Assembly (NCBI RefSeq): GCF_963576615.1
Contig: NC_088715.1
Coordinates: 26,501,963 to 26,565,962 of the forward strand
Origin: Watersipora subatra
Taxonomy: Eukaryota; Bryozoa; Gymnolaemata; Cheilostomatida; Watersiporidae
Direction: 5' to 3'
DNA length: 64,000 nt
A program made the translations under genes and the position numbers. Of this stretch, positions 41,391 through 54,243 are shown one piece after another (within the stretch, counting starts at the first letter, position 1; each line of letters opens with the position of its first letter). The notes below the pieces were generated by a model that had not been told where the DNA came from, searched no databases, and saw only the letters and a list, made by a program, of their open reading frames with translations.

Positions 41391-41439
<49 letters not shown>

Positions 41440-42367
41440 GGATTGCACCACAGAGACAACATAACAGGTTTTTTAATCTGTGAAACGAGCATGACACCTA
41501 ATCATTTGCTGGTTTTTAATACTGTGCGATTTAAAATTACAAACAATGGTCTATGGCAGAAATTGAACTAACAACTGTTCGGTTACCAAAGGAACATGCT
41601 ACAAGAATGTGCCACAAAGAAAACATGTCAAAATATCTAACTTGTGAAACGAGCAAGACAAAAATTCACTTTCAAGTTTCGAATTTGATTGTGTCAAAAT
41701 TTATAAGTGCTCGTCCCAGGGTAGTCTTGAACCACCAACCTTTCAATTAACAGCCGAACGCACTAACCGATTGCACCGCAGAGACAACATAACAGGCTTT
41801 TTAATCTGTGAAACGAGCATGACACCTAATCGTTTGCTAGTTTTTAATACTGCGCGTATTAAAATTAAAAACCATCGTCTTTGGCAGAAATTGAACTACA
41901 AACTGTTCGGTTACCAAAGGAACTTGCTACAAGATTATGCCACAAAGAAAACATGTCAGAATATCTAACCTGTGAAACGAGCAAGACAAAAATTCATTTT
42001 CAAGTTTCGAATTTGATTTTGTCAAAATTTATAAATGCTCGTCCCTGGGTGGGCTTGAACCACCAACCTTTCAGTTAACAGCCGAACGTGCTAACCGATT
42101 GCACCACAGAGACAACATAACAGGATTTTTAATCTGTGAAACGAGCATGACACCTAATCATTTGCTGGTTTTTAAAATTGTGTGTATCAAAATTAAAAAC
42201 ACCCGTCTATGCGAGAAATTGAACCAACTACTGTTTGGTGACCAACCGAACGTGCTACAAGATTGTGCCACAAAGAAAACATGTCAGAATATCTAACCTG
42301 TGAAACGAGCAAGACAAAAATTCATTTTCAAGTTTTGAATTTGATTGTGTCAAAATTTATAAATGCT

Positions 42368-42374
42368 CGTCCCT

Positions 42375-42435
<61 letters not shown>

Positions 42436-42441
42436 AGAGAC
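42368..42441 (-). tRNA. tRNA-Asn-GTT: tRNA-Asn (GTT), one change from canonical
   Basis: Third counterpart of the 23354 copy at the 9,507-bp spacing. It is the last unit of the super-repeat before the match ends near 42,678. Confidence 0.9.
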
Positions 42442-42720
42442 AACATAACAGGTTTTTTAATCTGTGAAACGAGCATGGCACCTAATCATTTGCTGGTTTT
42501 TAAAATTGTGTGTATTAAAATTAAAAACAACCGTCTATGCGAGAAATTGAACCAACAACTGTTTGGTGACCAACCGAACGTGCTACCAGAATGTGCCACA
42601 AAGAAAACATGTCAGAATATCTAACCTGTGAAACGAGCAAGACAAAAATTCATTTTCAAGTTTCGAATTTGATTGTGTCAAAATTTATAAGTGCTCGTCC
42701 CTGGGTGGGCTTGAACCACT

Positions 42721-42763
<43 letters not shown>

Positions 42764-43376
42764 AGAGACAACATGACAGGTTTTTTAATCTGTGAAACGA
42801 GCATGACACCTAAATATTTGCAGGTTTTTAATACTGCGCTTACTAAAATTAAAAACAATCATCTTTGGCAAAAATTGAACTACCAACTGGTTGGTTACCA
42901 AACAAACGTGCTGCCAGAATGTGTCACAAAAAAAACTTGTCAAAATATCAAACCTGTGAAACGAGCAAGACAAAAATTCATTTTTAAGTTTCAAATTTGA
43001 TTGTGTCAAAATTTATAAATGCTCGTCTCTGGGTGGGCTTGAACCACCAACTTTTCGGTTAACAGCCAAATGCGGTAACCGATTGCACCACAGAGACAAC
43101 ATAACAGGCTTTTTAATCTGTGAAACGAAGATGACAATTACTTATTTGCTGGTTTTTAATACTGTGCTTACGAAAATTAAAAACAATCATCTACAGCAGA
43201 AATTGAACTACCACTTGTTTGGTTACCAAACGAACGCGCTGCCAGAATGTGCCACAAAGAAAACATGTCAAAATATCTAACTTGTGAAACGAGCAAGACA
43301 AAAATTCATTTTCAAGTTTCGAATTTGATTGTGTAAAAATTTATAAGTGCTCGTCCCTGGGTGGGCTTGAACCACT

Positions 43377-43414
<38 letters not shown>

Positions 43415-43704
43415 ACCACAGAGACAACAGAACAGGTTTTTTAATCTGTGAAACGAGCATGACACCTAATCATTTGCTGGTTTTTAATACTGCGCGTATT
43501 AAAATTAAAAACCATCGTTTTTGACAGAAATTGAACTACAAACTGTTCGGTTACCAAAGGAACATGCTACAAGATTATGCCACAAAGAAAACATGTCAGA
43601 ATATCTAACCTGTGAAACGAGCAAGACAAAAATTCATTTTCAAGTTTCGAATTTGATTGTGTAAAAATTTATAAGTGCTCGTCCCTGGGTGGGCTTGAAC
43701 CACT

Positions 43705-43742
<38 letters not shown>

Positions 43743-44007
43743 ACCGCAGAGACAACATAGCAGGCTTTTTAATCTGTTAAACGAGCATGACACCTAATCG
43801 TTTGCTAGTTTTTAATACTGCGCGTATTAAAATTAAAAACCATCGTCTTTGACAGAAATTGAAATACCAACTGTTTGGTTATCAAACGAACGCGCTACCA
43901 GAATGTGCCACAAAGATAATGTGTCAGAATATCTAGCCTGTGAAACGAGCAAGACAAAAATTCATTTTCAAGTTTCGAAATTGATTGTGTCAAAATTTAT
44001 AAGGGCT

Positions 44008-44081
44008 CGTCCCTGAGTAGGCTCGAACCACCAACCTTTCGGATAACAGCCAAACGCGCTAACCGATCGCACCACAAAGAC
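44008..44081 (-). tRNA. Diverged tRNA-Asn subtype, copy 3
   Basis: Same diverged form found again about 25 kb further on, bringing with it the neighbouring unit that has the extra A in CTTAAAAAACC. Confidence 0.6.
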
Positions 44082-44343
44082 AACATAACAGGCTTTTTAA
44101 TCTGTGAAACGAGCATGACACCTAACCGTTTGCTAGTTTTTAATACTGCGCGTATTAAACTTAAAAAACCATCGTCTTTGACAGAAATTGAACTACAAAC
44201 TGTTCGGTTACCAAAGGAACTTGCTACAAGATTATGCCACAAAGAAAACATGTCAGAATATCTAACCTGTGAAACGAGCAAGACAAAAATTCATTTTCAA
44301 GTTTCGAATTTGATTGTGCCAAAATTTATAAATGCTCGTCCCT

Positions 44344-44379
<36 letters not shown>

Positions 44380-44664
44380 TGAACGCACTAACCGATTGCA
44401 CCACAGAGACAACATGACAGGTTTTTTAATCTGTGAAACGAGCATGACACCTAAATATTTGCTGGTTTTTAATACTGCGCTTACTAAAATTAAAAACAAT
44501 CATCTATGGCAAAAATTGAAATACCAACTGTTTGGTGACCAACCGAACGTGCTACCAGAATGTGCCACAAAGAAAACATGTCAGAATATCTAACCTGTGA
44601 AACGAGCAAGACAAAAATTCATTTTCAAGTTTCGAATTTGATTGTGTCAAAATTTATAAATGCT

Positions 44665-44671
44665 CGTCCCT

Positions 44672-44732
<61 letters not shown>

Positions 44733-44738
44733 AGAGAC
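44665..44738 (-). tRNA. tRNA-Asn-GTT: tRNA-Asn (GTT), one change from canonical
   Basis: Near-canonical body. Its 6-unit counterpart at 42696 differs by one base at the junction of variable loop and T stem, so these two copies of the repeat are not perfectly homogenised. Confidence 0.9.
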
Positions 44739-45345
44739 AACATGACAGGTTTTTTAATCTGTGAAACGAGCATGACACCTAAATATTTGCAGGTTTTTAA
44801 TACTGCGCTTACTAAAATTAAAAACAATCATCTTTGGCAAAAATTGAACTACCAACTGGTTGGTTACCAAACAAACGTGCTGCCAGAATGTGTCACAAAA
44901 AAAACTTGTCAAAATATCAAACCTGTGAAACGAGCAAGACAAAAATTCATTTTTAAGTTTCAAATTTGATTGTGTCAAAATTTATAAATGCTCGTCTCTG
45001 GGTGGGCTTGAACCACCAACTTTTCGGTTAACAGCCAAATGCGGTAACCGATTGCACCACAGAGACAACATAACAGGCTTTTTAATCTGTGAAACGAAGA
45101 TGACAATTACTTATTTGCTGGTTTTTAATACTGTGCTTACCAAAATTAAAAACAATCATCTACAGCAGAAATTGAACTACCACTTGTTTGGTTACCAAAC
45201 GAACGCGCTGCCAGAATGTGCCACAAAGAAAACATGTCAAAATATCTAACTTGTGAAACGAGCAAGACAAAAATTCATTTTCAAGTTTCGAATTTGATTG
45301 TGTAAAAATTTATAAGTGCTCGTCCCTGGGTGGGCTTGAACCACT

Positions 45346-45383
<38 letters not shown>

Positions 45384-45673
45384 ACCACAGAGACAACAGA
45401 ACAGGTTTTTTAATCTGTGAAACGAGCATGACACCTAATCATTTGCTGGTTTTTAATACTGCGCGTATTAAAATTAAAAACCATCGTTTTTGACAGAAAT
45501 TGAACTACAAACTGTTCGGTTACCAAAGGAACATGCTACAAGATTATGCCACAAAGAAAACATGTCAGAATATCTAACCTGTGAAACGAGCAAGACAAAA
45601 ATTCATTTTCAAGTTTCGAATTTGATTGTGTAAAAATTTATAAGTGCTCGTCCCTGGGTGGGCTTGAACCACT

Positions 45674-45711
<38 letters not shown>

Positions 45712-45976
45712 ACCGCAGAGACAACATAGCAGGCTTTTTAATCTGTTAAACGAGCATGACACCTAATCGTTTGCTAGTTTTTAATACTGCGCGTATTAAA
45801 ATTAAAAACCATCGTCTTTGACAGAAATTGAAATACCAACTGTTTGGTTATCAAACGAACGCGCTACCAGAATGTGCCACAAAGATAATGTGTCAGAATA
45901 TCTAGCCTGTGAAACGAGCAAGACAAAAATTCATTTTCAAGTTTCGAAATTGATTGTGTCAAAATTTATAAGGGCT

Positions 45977-46050
45977 CGTCCCTGAGTAGGCTCGAACCAC
46001 CAACCTTTCGGATAACAGCCAAACGCGCTAACCGATCGCACCACAAAGAC
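45977..46050 (-). tRNA. Diverged tRNA-Asn subtype, copy 4
   Basis: Same form 1,969 bp (6 units) after the previous one; it anchors the 6-mer repeat. Confidence 0.6.
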
Positions 46051-46312
46051 AACATAACAGGCTTTTTAATCTGTGAAACGAGCATGACACCTAACCGTTT
46101 GCTAGTTTTTAATACTGCGCGTATTAAACTTAAAAAACCATCGTCTTTGACAGAAATTGAACTACAAACTGTTCGGTTACCAAAGGAACTTGCTACAAGA
46201 TTATGCCACAAAGAAAACATGTCAGAATATCTAACCTGTGAAACGAGCAAGACAAAAATTCATTTTCAAGTTTCGAATTTGATTGTGCCAAAATTTATAA
46301 ATGCTCGTCCCT

Positions 46313-46355
<43 letters not shown>

Positions 46356-46640
46356 ACTAACCGATTGCACCACAGAGACAACATGACAGGTTTTTTAATC
46401 TGTGAAACGAGCATGACACCTAAATATTTGCTGGTTTTTAATACTGCGCTTACTAAAATTAAAAACAATCATCTATGGCAAAAATTGAAATACCAACTGT
46501 TTGGTTACCAAACGAACGCGCTGCCAGAATGTGCCACAAAGAAAACATGTCAAAATATCTAACTTGTGAAACGAGCAAGACAAAAATTCATTTTCAAGTT
46601 TCGAATTTGATTGTGTCAAAATTGAAAAGTGCTCATCCCT

Positions 46641-46682
<42 letters not shown>

Positions 46683-46968
46683 TGCTAACCGATTGCACCA
46701 CAGAGACAACATAACAGGCTTTTTAATCTGTGAAACGAAGATGACAACTACTTATTTGCTGGTTTTTAATACTGTGCTTACCAAAATTAAAAACAATCAT
46801 CTATGACAGAAATTGAACTACCAACTGTTTGGTTACCAAACGAACGCGCTGCCAGAATGTGCCACAAAGAAAACATGTCAAAATATCTAACTTGTGAAAC
46901 GAGCAAGACAAAAATTCATTTTCAAGTTTCGAATTTGATTGTGTCAAAATTTATAAATGCTCGTCCTT

Positions 46969-47013
<45 letters not shown>

Positions 47014-47301
47014 GAACCGATTGCGCCACAGAGACAACATGACAGGTTTTTTAATCTGTGAAACGAGCATGACACCTAATCATTTGCTGGTTTTTAAAAT
47101 TGTGTGTATTAAAATTAAAAACAACCGTCTATGCGAGAAATTGAACCAACTACTGTTTGGTGACCAACCGAACGCGCTACAAGATTGTGCCACAAAGAAA
47201 ACATGTCAGAATATCTAACCTGTGAAACGAGCAAGACAAAAATTCATTTTCAAGTTTTGAATTTGATTGTGTCAAAATTTATAAATGCTCGTCCCTGGGT
47301 T

Positions 47302-47357
<56 letters not shown>

Positions 47358-47624
47358 AGAGACAACATAACAGGTTTTTTAATCTGTGAAACGGGCATGG
47401 CACCTAATCATTTGCTGGTTTTTAAAATTGTGTGTATTAAAATTAAAAACAACCGTCTATGCGAGAAATTGAACTAACAACTGTTTGGTGAACAACCAAA
47501 CGTGCTACCAGAATGTGCCACAAAGAAAACATGTCAGAATATCTAACCTGTGAAACGAGCAAGACAAAAATTCATTTTCAAGTTTCGAATTTGATTGTGT
47601 CAAAATTTATAAATGCTCGTCCTT

Positions 47625-47661
<37 letters not shown>

Positions 47662-47945
47662 AAACGCGCTAACCGATTGCGCCACAGAGACAACATGACA
47701 GGTTTTTTAATCTGTGAAACGAGATTGACACCTAAATATTTGCTGGTTTTTAATACTGCGCTTACTAAAATTAAAAACAATCGTCTTTGGCAAAAATTGA
47801 ACTACCAACTGGTTGGTTACCAAACAAACGTGCTGCCAGAATGTGTCACAAAAAAAACATGTCAAAATATCAAACCTGTGAAACGAGCAAGACAAAAATT
47901 CATTTTCAAGTTTCGAATTTGATTGTGTCAAAATTTATGAATGCT

Positions 47946-48020
47946 CGTCCCTGGGTGGGCTTGAACCATCAACTTTTCGGTTAACAAGCCAAATGCGGTA
48001 ACCGATTGCATCACAGAGAC
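47946..48020 (-). pseudogene. tRNA-Asn copy with one inserted base in the anticodon arm
   Basis: An extra base in the anticodon arm (CTTGTTAA loop on the minus strand) makes this segment 75 bp and gives an eight-base loop. The T stem is also weakened (TTGATGG). The next unit at 48275 lacks the insertion although its spacer is nearly the same. Confidence 0.65.
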
Positions 48021-48281
48021 AACATAACAGGCTTTTTAATCTGTGAAACGAAGATGACAACTACTTATTTGCTGGTTTTTAATACTGCGCTTACTAAAAT
48101 TAAAAACAATCGTCTTTGGCAAAAATTGAACTACCAACTGGTTGGTTACCAAACAAACGTGCTGCCAGAATGTGTCACAAAAAAAACATGTCAAAATATC
48201 AAACCTGTGAAACGAGCAAGACAAAAATTCATTTTCAAGTTTCGAATTTGATTGTGTCAAAATTTATGAATGCTCGTCCCT

Positions 48282-48331
<50 letters not shown>

Positions 48332-48616
48332 AATTGCACCACAGAGACAACATAACAGGCTTTTTAATCTGTGAAAAGAGCATGACACCTAATCATTTGC
48401 TGGTTTTTAATACTGCGCGTATTAAAATTAAAAACCATCGTCTTTGACAGAAATTGAACTACAAACTGTTCGGTTACCAAAGGAACATGCTACAAGAATG
48501 TGCCACGAAGATAACATGTAAAAATATCTAACTTGTGAAATGAACAAGACAAAAAATTCATTTTCGAGTTTCGAAATTGATTGTGTCAAAGTTTATAAGT
48601 GCTCATCTTTGGGTGA

Positions 48617-48659
<43 letters not shown>

Positions 48660-48938
48660 GGATTGCACCACAGAGACAACATAACAGGTTTTTTAATCTG
48701 TGAAACGAGCATGACACCTAATCATTTGCTGGTTTTTAATACTGCGCGTATTAAAATTAAAAACCATCGTCTTTGACAGAAATTGAACTACAAACTGTTC
48801 GGTTACCAAAGGAACATGCTACAAGATTATGCCTCAAAGAAAACATGTCAGAATATCTAACCTGTGAAATGAGCAGGACAAAAATTCATTTTCAAGTTTT
48901 GAATTTGATTGTGTCAAAATTTATAAATGCTCGTCCCT

Positions 48939-48981
<43 letters not shown>

Positions 48982-49266
48982 ACTAACCGATTGCACCACA
49001 GAGACAACATAACAGGTTTTTTAATCTGTGAAACGAAGATGACAACTACTTATTTGCTGGTTTTTAATACTGTGCTTACCAAAATTAAAAACAATACTTT
49101 ATAGAGGAAATTGAACTACCAACTGTTTGGTTACCAAACGAACGCGCTGCCAGAATGTGCCACAAAGAAAACATGTCAAAATATCTAACTTGTGAAACGA
49201 GCAAGACAAAAATTCATTTTCAAGTTTCGAATTTGATTGTGACAAAATTTATAAGTGCTCGTCCCT

Positions 49267-49315
<49 letters not shown>

Positions 49316-50243
49316 GGATTGCACCACAGAGACAACATAACAGGTTTTTTAATCTGTGAAACGAGCATGACACCTAATCATTTGCTGGTTTTTAATACTG
49401 TGCGATTTAAAATTACAAACAATGGTCTATGGCAGAAATTGAACTAACAACTGTTCGGTTACCAAAGGAACATGCTACAAGAATGTGCCACAAAGAAAAC
49501 ATGTCAAAATATCTAACTTGTGAAACGAGCAAGACAAAAATTCATTTTCAAGTTTCGAATTTGATTGTGTCAAAATTTATAAGTGCTCGTCCCAGGGTAG
49601 TCTTGAACCACCAACCTTTCAGTTAACAGCCGAACACACTAACCGATTGCACCGCAGAGACAACATAACAGGCTTTTTAATCTGTGAAACGAGCTTGACA
49701 CCTAATCGTTTGCTAGTTTTTAATACTGCGCGTATTAAAATTAAAAACCATCGTCTTTGGCAGAAATTGAACTACAAACTGTTCGGTTACCAAAGGAACT
49801 TGCTACAAGATTATGCCACAAAGAAAACATGTCAGAATATCTAACCTGTGAAACGAGCGAGACAAAAATTCATTTTCAAGTTTCGAATTTGATTGTGTCA
49901 AAATTTATAAATGCTCGTCCCTGGGTTGGCTTGAACCACCAACCTTTCAGTTAACAGCCGAACGTGCTAACCGATTGCACCACAGAGACAACATAACAGG
50001 ATTTTTAATCTGTGAAACGAGCATGACACCTAATCATTTGCTGGTTATTAAAATTGTGTGTATCAAAATTAAAAACAACCGTCTATGCGAGAAATTGAAC
50101 CAACTACTGTTTGGTGACCAACCGAACGTGCTACAAGATTGTGCCACAAAGAAAACATGTCAGAATATCTAACCTGTGAAACGAGCAAGACAAAAATTCA
50201 TTTTCAAGTTTTGAATTTGATTGTGTCAAAATTTATAAATGCT

Positions 50244-50250
50244 CGTCCCT

Positions 50251-50311
<61 letters not shown>

Positions 50312-50317
50312 AGAGAC
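50244..50317 (-). tRNA. tRNA-Asn-GTT: tRNA-Asn (GTT), one change from canonical
   Basis: Near-canonical body at the point where a segment related to 22,042..23,350 gives way to one related to 42,696..43,700. Confidence 0.9.
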
Positions 50318-50924
50318 AACATGACAGGTTTTTTAATCTGTGAAACGAGCATGACACCTAAATATTTGCAGGTTTTTAATACTGCGCTTACTAAAATTAA
50401 AAACAATCATCTTTGGCAAAAATTGAACTACCAACTGGTTGGTTACCAAACAAACGTGCTGCCAGAATGTGTCACAAAAAAAACTTGTCAAAATATCAAA
50501 CCTGTGAAACGAGCAAGACAAAAATTCATTTTTAAGTTTCAAATTTGATTGTGTCAAAATTTATAAATGCTCGTCCCTGGGTGGGCTTGAACCACCAACT
50601 TTTCGGTTAACAGCCAAATGCGGTAACCGATTGCACCACAGAGACAACATAACAGGCTTTTTAATCTGTGAAACGAAGATGACAACTACTTATTTGCTGG
50701 TTTTTAATACTGTGCTTACCAAAATTAAAAACAATCATCTACAGCAGAAATTGAACTACCACTTGTTTGGTTACCAAACGAACGCGCTGCCAGAATGTGC
50801 CACAGAGAAAACATGTCAAAATATCTAACTTGTGAAACGAGCAAGACAAAAATTCATTTTCAAGTTTCGAATTTGATTGTGTCAAAATTTATAAGTGCTC
50901 GTCCCTGGGTGGGCTTGAACCACT

Positions 50925-50962
<38 letters not shown>

Positions 50963-51555
50963 ACCACAGAGACAACAGAACAGGTTTTTTAATCTGTGAA
51001 ACGAGCATGACACCTAATCATTTGCTGGTTTTTAATACTGCGCGTATTAAAATTAAAAACCATCGTTTTTGACAGAAATTGATCTACAAACTGTTCGGTT
51101 ACCAAAGGAACATGCTACAAGATTATGCCACAAAGAAAACATGTCAGAATATCTAACCTGTGAAACGAGCAAGACAAAAATTCATTTTCAAGTTTCGAAT
51201 TTGATTGTGTCAAAATTTATAAATGCTCGTCCCTGGGTGGGCTTGACCCAACAACCTTTCGGTTAACAGCCGAACGCGCCAACTGATTGCACCACAGAGA
51301 CAACATAACAGGTTTTTTGATCTCTGAAACGAGCATGACACCTAATCATTTGCTGGTTTTTAATACTGTGCGATTTAAAATTACAAACAATGGTCTATGG
51401 CAGAAATTGAATTAACAACTGTTCGGTTACCAAAGGAACATGCTACAAAAATGTGCCACAAAGAAAACATGTCAAAATATCTAACTTGTGAAACGAGCAA
51501 GACAAAAATTAATTTTCAAGTTTCGAATTTGATTGTGTCAAAATTTATAAGTGCT

Positions 51556-51562
51556 CGTCCCA

Positions 51563-51605
<43 letters not shown>

Positions 51606-51890
51606 ACTAACCGATTGCACCGCAGAGACAACATAACAGGCTTTTTAATCTGTTAAACGAGCATGACACCTAATCGTTTGCTAGTTTTTAATACTGCGCG
51701 TATTAAAATTAAAAACCATCGTCTTTGACAGAAATTGAACTACAAACTGTTCGGTTACCAAAGAAACATGCTACAAGATTATGCCACAAAGAAAACATGT
51801 CAGAATATATAACCTGTGAAACGAGCAAGACAAAAATTCATTTTCAAGTTTCGAATTTGATTGTGTCAAAATTTACAAATGCTCGTCCCT

Positions 51891-51926
<36 letters not shown>

Positions 51927-52546
51927 AGAACGCACTAACCGATTGCACCACAGAGACAACATGACAGGTTTTTTAATCTGTGAAACGAGCATGACACCTA
52001 AATATTTGCTGGTTTTTAATACTGCGCTTACTAAAATTAAAAACAATCATCTATGGCAAAAATTGAAAAACCAACAGGTTGGTTACCAAACGAACGTGCT
52101 GCCAGAATGTGTCACAAAAAAAACATGTCGAAATATCAAACCTGTGAAACGAGCAAAACAAAAATTCATTTTTAAGTTTCGAATTTGATTGTGTCAAAAT
52201 TTATAAATGCTCGTCCCTCGGTGGGCTTGAACCACCAACTTTTCGGTTAACATCCAAATGCGGTAACCGATTCCACCACAGAGACAACATAACAGGATTT
52301 TCAATCTGTGAAACGAAGATGACAACTACTTATTTGCTGGTTTTTAATACTGTGCTTACCAAAATTAAAAACAATCATCTATGGTAGAAATTGAACTACC
52401 AACTAATTGGTTACCAAACGAACGCGCTGCCAGAATGTGCCACAAAGAAAACATGTCAAAATATCTAACTTGTGAAACAAGCAAGACAAAAATTCATTTT
52501 CAAGTTTCGAATTTGATTGTGTCAAAATTTATAAGTGCTCATCCCT

Positions 52547-52607
<61 letters not shown>

Positions 52608-52874
52608 AGAGACAACATAACAGGCGTTTTAATCTGTGAAACGAGCATGACACCTAATCATTTGCTGGTTTTTAAAATTGTGTGTATTAAAATTAAAAAC
52701 AATCGTCTATGCGAGAACTTGAACCAACAACTGTTTAGTGACCAACCGAACATGCTACCAGAATGTGCCACAAAGAAAACATGTCAAAATATCTAACCTG
52801 TGAAACGAGCAAAACAAAAAATCATTTTCAAGTTTCGAAATTGATTGTGTCAAAATTTACAAAGGCTCGTCTCT

Positions 52875-52911
<37 letters not shown>

Positions 52912-53531
52912 AAACGCGATAACCAATTGCGCCACAGAGACAACATAACAGGTTTTTTAATCTGTGAAACGAGCATGACACCTAACCATTTGCTGGTTTT
53001 TAATACTGTGCGATTTAAAATTACAAACAATGGTCTATGGCAGAAATTGAACTAACAACTGTTCGGTTACCAAAGGAACATGCTACCAGAAGGTGCCACA
53101 AAGATAACATGTCAGAATATCTAACCTGTGAAACAAGCAAGACAAAAATTCATTTTCAAGTTTCGAATTTGATTGGTTCAAAATTTACAAGGGCTCGTCC
53201 CTGGGTGGGCTTGAACCACCAACTTTTCGGTTAACAGCCAAATGCGGTATCCGTATGCACCACAGAGACAACATAACAGGCTTTTTAATCTGTGAAAAGA
53301 GCATGACACCTAATCATTTGCTGGTTTTTAATACTGCGCGTATTAAAATTAAAAACCATCGTCTTTGACAGAAATTGAACTACAAACTGTTCGGTTACCA
53401 AAGGAACATGCTACAAGAATGTGCCACGAAGATAACATGTAAAAATATCTAACTTGTGAAATGAACAAGACAAAAAATTCATTTTCGAGTTTCGAAATTG
53501 ATTGTGTCAAAGTTTATAAGTGCTCATCTTT

Positions 53532-53587
<56 letters not shown>

Positions 53588-53859
53588 ACCAGAGAGACAA
53601 TATAACAGGTTTTTTAATCTGTGAAACGAGCATGACACCTAATCATTTGCTGGTTTTTAAAATTGTGTGTATTAAAATTAATAACAATCGTCTATGCGAG
53701 AAATTGAACAAACAACTGTTTGGTGACCAACCGAATGCGCTACCAGAATGTGCCACAAAGAAAACATGTCAAAATATCAAACCTGTGAAACGAGCAAGAC
53801 AAAAATTCAATTTTAAAATTCGAATTTGATTGTGTCAAAATTTATAAAAGCTCGTCCCT

Positions 53860-53915
<56 letters not shown>

Positions 53916-54187
53916 ACCACAGAGACAACATAACAGGTTTTTTAATCTGTGAAACGAGCATGACACCTAATCATTTGCTGGTTTTTAAAATTGTGTGTAT
54001 TAAAATTATAAACAATCGTCTATGCGAGAAATTGAACAAACAACTGTTTGGTGACCTACCGAACGCGCTACCAGAATGTGCCACAAAGAAAACATGTCAG
54101 AATATCTAACCTGTAAAACGAGCAAGACAAAAATTCATTTTCAAGTTTCGAATTGGATTGTGTCAAAATTTATAAATGCTCGTCCCT

Positions 54188-54243
<56 letters not shown>

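Larger units (their letters stand above)
19748..42695 (-). repeat. Array block 5: 29-unit super-repeat, 9,507 bp, about 2.4 copies
   Basis: The match at an offset of 9,507 bp runs from about 19,683 to 42,678. tRNA segments in the first copy start at 19748, 20076, 20404, 20732, 21059, 21386, 21714, 22042, 22370, 22698, 23026, 23354, 23682, 24009, 24336, 24664, 24992, 25320, 25648, 25976, 26304, 26631, 26958, 27286, 27614, 27942, 28270, 28598 and 28927. Adding 9,507 gives the second copy (29255 to 38434), and adding it again gives the partial third (38762 to 42368). Copies two and three are almost the same; I saw single differences at 28646/38153 and 29700/39207. Confidence 0.92.
42696..47617 (-). 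repeat. Array block 6: 6-unit higher-order repeat, offset 1,969 bp
   Basis: tRNA segments start at 42696, 43024, 43352, 43680, 44008, 44337, 44665, 44993, 45321, 45649, 45977, 46306, 46634, 46962 and 47290. About 42,730..44,520 recurs at about 44,700..46,490. From about 46,100 on, the sequence follows 16,600..18,200 at an offset of 29,509 bp, so the block ends as a copy of block 4. Confidence 0.85.
47618..51555 (-). repeat. Array block 7: mosaic of earlier segments
   Basis: tRNA segments start at 47618, 47946, 48275, 48604, 48932, 49260, 49588, 49916, 50244, 50572, 50900 and 51228. Units 47618 and 47946 share almost the same B relic and spacer 329 bp apart, a single-unit duplication. About 48,930..50,240 resembles 22,040..23,350 (offset 26,890 bp), and about 50,250..51,200 resembles 42,700..43,650 (offset 7,548 bp). 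Confidence 0.75.
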
